Assembly (NCBI RefSeq): GCF_000204055.1
Contig: NW_006768792.1
Coordinates: 1,110,949 to 1,124,081 of the forward strand
Reading direction: 5' to 3'
Length of the DNA: 13,133 bases
Source of the DNA: Melampsora larici-populina 98AG31
Lineage: Eukaryota; Basidiomycota; Pucciniomycetes; Pucciniales; Melampsoraceae
Part shown: positions 7,393 through 13,133 of the stretch, piece after piece
How positions within the stretch are numbered: the first letter of the stretch is position 1
Layout of the letters: each line of letters begins with the position of its first letter
The notes under the pieces: generated by a model
Seen by the model: the letters and a program-made list of their open reading frames with translations, nothing else
The model's database searches: none
Told to the model about the DNA's origin: nothing
Translations under genes and position numbers: made by a program

Positions 7393-10079
7393 ATGCCCTT
7401 TTTTTCCTTAGTCTTCCTCGCACCTCGAGCAACCTTTGGGGGTGGTCTTTTTTTATTAGATGCGCCGGAAACAGTAGGCTAAGAAGAGATGAAAAGTTTG
7501 TATTTCAGATGCAAAGAAAATGTCTTGAAAATTTTAAATATATATTGAACAAACATACCTGCTCTCGTTGAGCAGAATTTGAAAGGGCCTGTAAATAGAG
7601 TGTTAACAAACCAAAGCCGCTTGTTTAGCATTGAGCATATAATAAAAAGAAATCGGTGTTGATGGATATGTTCAGTAAACACAATGAACAGACCGGTCCT
7701 TCCATAACAGATCGAGCCTGCCTCTTCCTGTCCGCCGCGGCTTGTTTAGCCTCTTGAGACTCTTTGCGAAATTTTTCGATTCGTGCTTTTGCCTCGTAGT
7801 GGATCCGTAGCTCTGCTTCAGATGGGTCCAAAACAGCAAAAATATCCTTCCGGTTAGCTTTCCAAGATGTGATTGATTGGAAGATAGCAGCGTATGCCTT
7901 CGGTAATGGTTCACTCCCAAAGATTAAATCGAGGTATATTGTTTCAAGACACAGATCGTAGTTGACACAAATTCTCCAAAGCTTTTCGCGTGGAAAAAGG
8001 TCTTCAAGCGTATAAAAACCTCCCGCAGGATACTCGGAATGAAATAATGTAATCAAAGCTTGTTCTATCTTCAGGAGTAGTCGGATGAATCGCAGGTCTG
8101 TGTGTGTAGGGTCTTCAGGTCCTACACTCCTTATCTTACTATATGGCGAGGGTTCTTCAGCATCGGCATCATCAAATTGGTCATCCAGGGATGGGTAGGT
8201 TTCGGGTATAACATCTTGAACAACCAAATCGGTGAAATTGGATTTCGATAACCGAGGCTGCTGAGCAAGGAAGAAGTCAGCAGCCTTCGGATTGCAGTTC
8301 GAGCAGAGACAGCTAGGCATTCCCGCGTCTTTCTGCCTTTGAGTTTCGGTCATCACTGTGCTGGAAGTTTTCGAAAGTGGAATGTACCCACACCTACAAG
8401 TACTATCGGTTAGCAGGTGAAACACAATGTCTTTGTGATATTAAGTCATCACGCACCGGAGGAGGACTGAAAAGGCCACTCTCAAGCATACCTCTGTGAT
8501 GGACATTGCATGCATGCGCTGATCATCGTCTTGATCTTCAGGATGGCTCAATTCCAAAATCGAGCTCTCTTCAACAGTAGATAGTGGGCGAACAAGCAAG
8601 ATGGCCACTGCGGGTTGCTTATCACGACCTGCTCGTCCCGCCATTTGGATGATGTCCATACAGTCAAGCTGGCCAGAGATTATTACCCTTCGAACTCGTT
8701 TCCAGTTTTGACCGAGGCCGAGCGCGTTGGTACACGTGAAGATGTTAAATTTCCCATTCATGAAATCTTCAGCATGCCGTTCTTTGTCGATTGGGCAGGT
8801 GTCAGCGTGAAATCGGCGAACAGAATTGCTCAATCCATTGAGTGATTCTTCTTTATTGCGACGAGCTTCGTTGATTGTATCCAGGGCTACATAAGTGTCG
8901 TTCTGAGAGTGACAATAAACTAGAGTTGGGACCAGTTCTGAGTCGGAGACGATGAGTTTTGATGAGAATAACTTCTTGAGGGTGTTCCATGGTTTTTGCA
9001 TAGAAGGAAGTCCCACACGAATAAAGCGAATCTCAGGTCGGGTCAGCTCGCCAATGTGCATGTCAATATAATCTTTGGTGATCTTGAGACTGGCTAGAAT
9101 TTGTTCGACATACTGAGGCGGACAAGTTGCTGACATCAGGATTGAAGGAACCGCCTCAGTTGCAAGAAAACGATTGATCAAACTTCCATAAGAGGGGCGA
9201 AAAGGAGTGCGGTCTTGGTGGATATGGTGTGACTGAAGATTCTTCATTTTACCACTCATTACCAGCCCCCAACTATAGATTAGATGTGCCTCATCTACTA
9301 CCTTGAGAATGAGACGTTTCTGGAAAGAGTTTGAGAAGTAGAGTGTTTTGAATTTATTGTTGTTCAAAAAAATTTCCGGAGACTTAGATTGCAGGACGAA
9401 AAAAAAACATTAAGTCTGAATCAGCGGACCAAGCCAACAACCAATTATTAAGAAAGTGAGGTGATTGAGTATGTGTTCTCACCACATAGATAAACACGTA
9501 TTTTCCCGACAAGATTCCGTCGATAGCCTCTTGGTTGAAGGTAGCTGATGTAAGATTGATTGCCGATAGACCCAGGTTCTTTTTTTCTTGGACCTACCTC
9601 ACACGGAGAATGAGTTGAGTGATTCTCCAATATCACAATCAGCTCATTTTGCTTACTTGATTATTGCCCAGAGCGTCCAGCGGGTTCAAAGTCAAGACAA
9701 TTGGCTTTGCCGATTTCGGAAACATCAAGTAATATAATACCGGGACCAAAGACTTCCCATATCCAGTACTTGCAATAAGGAAAGTGTCTCGGCCGCGGGA
9801 TAGACTCAAAGTTGGGTTAACTTGAAGATCTTGAGCTTCTAACTTCAACCTAGACCTACATAACTTCTGAATCACTTCACGTTGATCATCGTCGTCGTCC
9901 TTTATTAAGGAAGTTTCTATGGAGATTCGTGAGTCATGAGAGGCCACTTGAGTTGCTTGGTTGTTCAATTGAGGGGATGCTGGTTGAGTGACAGGACGAT
10001 GAGATCGTGTAAGCATGGTGCAATGGTTGAATGAGATGTTGAAGTTCAAAGGTGTGGTGGTGGAATGAGATGTCAACAC
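7368..10079 (-). CDS. RecQ-like superfamily II DNA helicase of the transposon (six exons, 769 aa)
   Basis: Exons on the minus strand: 10079-9657, 9593-9483, 9382-8457, 8402-7694, 7588-7559 and 7478-7368. All are GT-AG with consistent phases; introns are 63, 100, 54, 105 and 80 bp. Helicase motifs occur in order: Walker A STGYGKS at 104-110, motif Ia LTLNPLDALGNNQV at 129-142, DEAH at 208-211, SAT at 262-264, TLVYCHS at about 331-337, FHAD at 369-372, and QMAGRAGRD at 424-432. After the core comes a cysteine cluster (C489, C491, C518, C520, C523) that could bind zinc, then a charged coiled-coil stretch at about 680-715 and a basic tail (KKRPPPK) likely acting as a nuclear signal. The family unwinds DNA 3' to 5' using ATP. 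Here it probably serves transposition. The start could instead be the ATG at 10016. Exon 5 (10 codons) is the least certain exon. Confidence 0.85.
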
Positions 10080-10328
10080 ACAAAGCCAAATGTAGCAGTG
10101 GTGTTAAGTACTTCACGGGGTTGGTAAGCTTTACTAAAGGGTTTTGGCAATAGCAAATAAGGGTTTCTACTTTTGTCTATTTTGGCGAGAGTATGTGCCA
10201 TGGACCAAACCTCCAAACCTCAAGTACAGCTAATACAGGTGTTGTTAGGCTGTTACATGAGGACATAAGAAGCAGATCTGGTAATGTCTCCTGGAAACAT
10301 CACAGCCCCGGTTTCTTGTTGAATTTGA
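10080..10328 (-). promoter_or_regulatory. 5' region of the helicase gene inside the element
   Basis: About 250 bp between the helicase start and the right TIR, without coding signal beyond a short out-of-frame reading. It presumably carries the minus-strand promoter. It contains two aagggttt motifs (near 10137 and 10168) that resemble half of the palindrome at 4200-4215 near the other end. Confidence 0.4.
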
Positions 10329-10526
10329 TATGAGGATGTGTACGGTCTTGTGAAGAACAACATACGAGATGGATGCAAGATTCTACGGTGAGGTGAAGAA
10401 GAGAAGTTTAAAAAACTACTTACGGGGACTTAAAATCTGGAGGTCGTCCGCCAAAAAAAGTGTTTTCGCCGTAAGCCCCTCTGCGAGGGCGCGGACGCGG
10501 CCGCGCGAGGGGCTTAGTTAAGCTTA
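10329..10526 (-). repeat. Right terminal inverted repeat (198 bp)
   Basis: Reverse complement of 3869-4066 with no visible mismatch. It ends with ggggcttagttaagctta, directly followed by the 9-bp duplication. The mirrored GC-rich hairpin is at 10473-10515. Confidence 0.95.
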
Positions 10527-10535
10527 GTAATCTCA
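10527..10535. repeat. Target-site duplication, right copy
   Basis: gtaatctca, identical to 3860-3868. On the minus strand it encodes part of LEIT in the interrupted LRR gene. Confidence 0.9.
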
Positions 10536-11391
10536 AGTGTTTTAAGCTTAGGCCAAAGTCGATCGTGAACTAAACCTTCTAAGTCCTCATCTTCGGTAAA
10601 TTCACTGGTACCTAACGAGAGCCATGAGAGGTTCTTTGAATCTTGAAAAGCTCTTGGGAAATCAACCAGGGACCAAGATGAGATTTCTAGATTAGTGAGT
10701 CTAGGTAATTTGAATTGGATTGTAGACTCTGGACCAAACCGTGGGAGATGCGTGGTAACCCTAACCAATACAAGAGTTGTTAAGGTCGACTTAAAAAGTT
10801 CAATAAAGACGTGTAAATCTAAGATTGGGATTGGATCGCAATCTATCAACGATAACGCCCTCAAGGAACCTTTCCATTTATATTGGTTCCACCTGGCATC
10901 CAAACATCCTGCTTCGTGAAGATGTAATTTGACAAGGTGAGTAAGCGAAGCGAGATGTTTTCCAAGTGGTGATTGAGTTTGTCGCTGGCTCAGAGGAGCA
11001 TTGGCAATCCTTGAACAAGCGAAACTTTGGAGTTGATGAAGGTTTGCTAGAATGTCTACTAGAAAGCTTTCTTTGTAAGGCAGTCGGTTACTTGGAGATT
11101 TTAGTGAAAGATGAGTAAGTGACGTTAGTTGAGAGATGGGTTTGAAAAATATGTTTGGCATTCGATCTACAGACGATCTTGAAGAGTCTTGAAAGTCTCT
11201 GGAGTCCATTCACAAGGACCGTCAGATTCCGCCTGGGCGTCCAGGGGGGTTGATAGCCTTGCAATTGTGTCCAAAAAGTGTCTAATCTCATCTGCCTTTG
11301 TGTGTCCTAGCCTTAGCCAGTCCTTAGTCAACAATCTCATGATCAGCGAGCTTGGGTATCTTTGACCTCCAGCTTGGGCTGAACTTCTCAT
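10527..11391 (-). pseudogene. 5' part of an LRR gene, frameshifted and cut by the transposon
   Basis: Read on the minus strand, 11391-11173 encodes AQAGGQRYPSSLIMRLL and onward to EWTPETFKTLQDRL, then a TAG. A different frame carries on from about 11161 (MPNIFFKPISQLTSLTHLSL) to the transposon junction. The change of frame near 11170 indicates a small indel; no plausible intron fits there. The second part has irregular leucine-rich repeats: LTSLTHLSL, LVKLHLHEAGCL, LRALSLIDC, LTTLVLVRV, LTNLEISSW, NLSWLSLG, LKTLEIT. These resemble the LRR part of rust F-box-type proteins, which recruit substrates to ubiquitin ligases, but no F-box is present. Past the junction the open frame runs only three more codons, into the TIR (KLN, then stop). 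The rest of the gene is at 3634-3859. The upstream exons are unclear. Confidence 0.7.
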
Positions 11392-11674
11392 TCAACATAG
11401 ATTCCGCTCAGCAAACTGGATGAGTCTATGTGGGCAACTGCACTTTGATATTTCACGCGGGAAACTGTCAACTTACCTCCATGAACCCATACGTAGTATT
11501 TAGTCTTTGTCACATGCAAGACATTTTGTCTCTCAACTTTCAAGGAGTCAAGACCTTTTTGTATGTATGTAAGCGCTCCCAATCGAGGGACTTGAAAAAT
11601 ACCAACTTACCCGATCAGAACAACAACACCAACAACCCCATTCGACTTTGTCCAAAAATGACATCATAACCCTT
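11392..11674. other. Region between two divergent gene relics
   Basis: It separates the minus-strand LRR relic from the plus-strand eIF3h relic. On the minus strand a frame is open at 11582-11388, and gtaagt with a later ccag (about 11474 to 11417) could be an intron leading to FAERNL and a TGA just before the LRR relic. This may be remains of the LRR gene's earlier exons, but I cannot join them convincingly. Confidence 0.25.
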
Positions 11675-13133
11675 AACAGCAGCAGCTATCATGATAGCAA
11701 GCCATAGTCAGTGTTCCAGTTGAGAATGTTAAATTAGTTGGTCTTGTAAGTTATCTTTACTTTCTAATTCAAATTTTAAACAAAATGAAATGATAATTGA
11801 CTGGATTTTTTTATCTTTGCTTTTTGGGTATACAAACAAAAAGGCTGTGATGAAGATACCTAATTAAACATGCAAGAGAATCTATGTTTACAGGTTCAAA
11901 TCAAATTGCTTCGGGTCAACTTTTAGGTTCAGATACTTCTGGTATTTTAAATATAAGTGATGCATTTCCATTACAGTCAACTCTGATATAACCGATACAC
12001 TGTCAAAACCGATAATCTTGGCAAAACCGATAATTTTCGGCCATTTTTTTAAAATTTTCAGTGAAGTTGGCTCTGACAAAACCGATACTCCGTGAAAACT
12101 GATACAATTTTTTGGGTATCGGTTATATCAGAGTCGACTGTACCTTCTGGGTGTCTTATGAGAGATACAACTGAAGGAGATGAAACTAAAGGTACTAAGA
12201 TGGGTAAGTGACACAAGAAAAACTCGTCATAAGAATCTAATTGAAACCTGATCAATGTTTTGGTTTTGGTTTTGGTTGGTTGGAAATTAGCTTCTAGATA
12301 TGCTTCTTCAATCTTACCAAATTTATCGGCTTTAGGTGCAGATGCAAATATAGTATGGTTTTGTTGTTCTACAATCAATTCTCAGCATTTAGCTACACCT
12401 GGTTTTATTGAAACTTTCATTTCAATTCAAATCGGCTCGACTTCTACTACACCTACATCAAAATCATCTGTTAAATCAAAAGTTTTGGCTGGTAAAGAAT
12501 TAGCTATCGTTTATGATTTAGCTAGTTCGGCCACGGCACGGTTAATTTAAAAGCTTATCGTCTTTCTCAAAACGTTGTTGAAGCTTATCAGAATGGAAAA
12601 TCAATTCACAAAAGTAAGTACATAAGATTCAATTTGAATTTAAGAGTTGGATTGATTAATCTTGGAAGTTCGACTTGATCTGATTACTCTTGCAGATCAT
12701 AAACTTACAGTCTCTAAGATATTACAAGAAATCCCTCTAACGATTCAATCTTCAGCATTATTAACTGCATTCTCAGCCACTTTCATCTCACCTACATCAG
12801 AATCGATTCAAAGTTTGATCGTTAGTACGAACCAATGGGGAACAACTACTGAATCTAATCGATCTGAATTATTATCAAATCATTTACCTTCATTCTCTCC
12901 ATTAAGTTTACCCTTTTCTCAACATTCGGATTCACCTACTTCAATGTTAGATACACTTTTAACGGTCATGAATTCAATTGAGGTTCATAATATGGCTCTT
13001 AGTACTCTTAGTTTTCAGTCTCGTCAATTGGCTAGAGATCGAGCTAAACTTGGAAGTGTAATTTTCAAAAGGAAAGCTGAGAATGAGGTTCGGGTTCAAC
13101 AAGGTTTACCTCCTTTCCTCCTCATCTGAAGAG
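11675..13133 (+). pseudogene. Degenerate copy of eIF3 subunit H, MPN-domain protein
   Basis: Pieces in order match the layout of eIF3h. Exon 1, about 11675-11745, ends VSVPVENVKLVGL. A short exon, 11844-11872, reads AVMKI and is then disrupted by about four extra bases. Exon 11894-11973 plus 12143-12203 reads ASGQLLG, ILNISDAFPL, then RDTTEGDETKGTKM. Exon 12291-12613 includes NSQHLATPGFIETFISIQ and LKAYRLSQNVVEAY. Exon 12696-13129 includes ILQEIPLTIQ and ends near VRVQQGLPPF. The LKAYRL and (Q/E)EIP landmarks are characteristic of the family. Defects are a frame slip near 11690-11701, an intron shrunk to about 21 bp before 11894, a 167-bp MITE in an exon, a one-base frame slip near 12529, and another near 13112 that causes an early stop. 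An intact eIF3h gene should exist elsewhere. The window edge cuts the 3' end. Confidence 0.7.
11974..12140. mobile_element. 167-bp pogo/Fot1-like MITE
   Basis: The terminal inverted repeats are 25 bp, at 11974-11998 and 12116-12140, with one mismatch. They start cagtcaactctgatataacc on the left and cagtcgactctgatataacc on the right. TA flanks both ends (11972-11973 and 12141-12142), the duplication expected for Tc1/mariner/pogo elements, and CAGTC-type ends are typical of fungal pogo/Fot1 families. The motif accgata occurs several times inside, forming a subterminal direct repeat of about 35 bp. It encodes nothing, so it must depend on a transposase from elsewhere. It interrupts the eIF3h relic between FPL and PSG codons; leaving it out with one TA restores frame at that point. 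Confidence 0.85.

Larger units (their letters stand above)
3869..10526. mobile_element. 6.66-kb DNA transposon with DUF6589-type protein and RecQ-like helicase
   Basis: The element is bounded by 198-bp terminal inverted repeats that I read as identical, and by a perfect 9-bp target-site duplication. It encodes two spliced, convergent genes and little else. Both genes stay open through all exons with canonical GT-AG introns, so the copy may be autonomous. Long inverted repeats and a 9-bp duplication also fit Mutator-like elements, but neither gene resembles a MULE transposase. A transposase paired with a superfamily II helicase matches, from memory, the helicase-bearing Academ lineage (AcademH) reported from Puccinia. 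I hold that assignment at moderate confidence. The identical ends and intact duplication imply recent insertion. The target is an exon of an LRR gene. Confidence 0.92.

Noticed and set aside
8615..8845. Plus-strand open frame of 76 codons
   Set aside because: It is antisense to the helicase motif V/VI region and carries no signal of its own.
9210..9265. A possible intron just after the DEAH box of the helicase
   Set aside because: A gt...ag pair exists, but the frame is open throughout and I recall related fungal helicases having an insertion there, so I kept it as exon.
3869..10526. Helitron, on account of the helicase
   Set aside because: Helitrons use a Pif1-type helicase with a Rep nuclease, lack TIRs and make no target duplication. 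This element has long TIRs, a 9-bp duplication and a RecQ-like helicase.
3869..10526. Mutator-like element, on account of the long TIRs and 9-bp duplication
   Set aside because: Neither gene shows a MULE-type transposase or a SWIM zinc finger. The possibility is kept only as an alternative for the end structure.
12058..12378. Minus-strand open frame of 106 codons
   Set aside because: It runs through half of the MITE and is antisense to the eIF3h relic exons. It is a shadow.
1..13133. tRNA, rRNA or CRISPR features
   Set aside because: I looked for tRNA B-box-like motifs and regularly spaced repeats on both strands and saw none that hold up.

Overview
The window looks like a piece of a rust-fungus (Pucciniales, basidiomycete) nuclear genome. 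The signs are short GT-AG introns of about 50-105 bases, a small cysteine-rich secreted protein, an LRR relic of the kind common in rusts, and repeat-rich, decayed intergenic DNA. I cannot separate Puccinia from Melampsora by eye.

The centrepiece is a 6,658-bp DNA transposon at 3869-10526. It has 198-bp terminal inverted repeats that I read as identical base for base, flanked by a perfect 9-bp target-site duplication (3860-3868 and 10527-10535). It carries two convergent multi-exon genes. On the + strand is a DUF6589-type protein, the likely transposase (six exons, 4476-7392, 854 aa). On the - strand is a RecQ-like superfamily II helicase (six exons, 10079-7368, 769 aa). By my exon models their 3' ends overlap by 25 bp. 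From memory, the closest described group is the helicase-bearing Academ lineage (AcademH) known from Puccinia. I could not test this by alignment.

The element sits inside a minus-strand LRR-type gene. The upstream part lies at 10527-11391 and the downstream part at 3859-3634, and the reading frame continues exactly across the target site once the element and one duplication are left out. That host gene also has an independent frameshift near 11170, so it was probably already decaying.

Left flank: a GC-rich repetitive tract (1-386); a 104-aa secreted cysteine-rich protein on the minus strand (923-1237), a candidate effector; a large imperfect palindrome centred near 1763; and a decayed minus-strand coding region (about 2215-2990) with several in-frame TGA codons and a duplicated segment.

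Right flank: a degenerate plus-strand copy of translation initiation factor 3 subunit H (eIF3h; about 11675-13133). It is broken by frameshifts, a collapsed intron and a 167-bp pogo/Fot1-like MITE with a TA duplication (11974-12140). The window therefore holds at least two generations of transposon insertion, both into coding exons.
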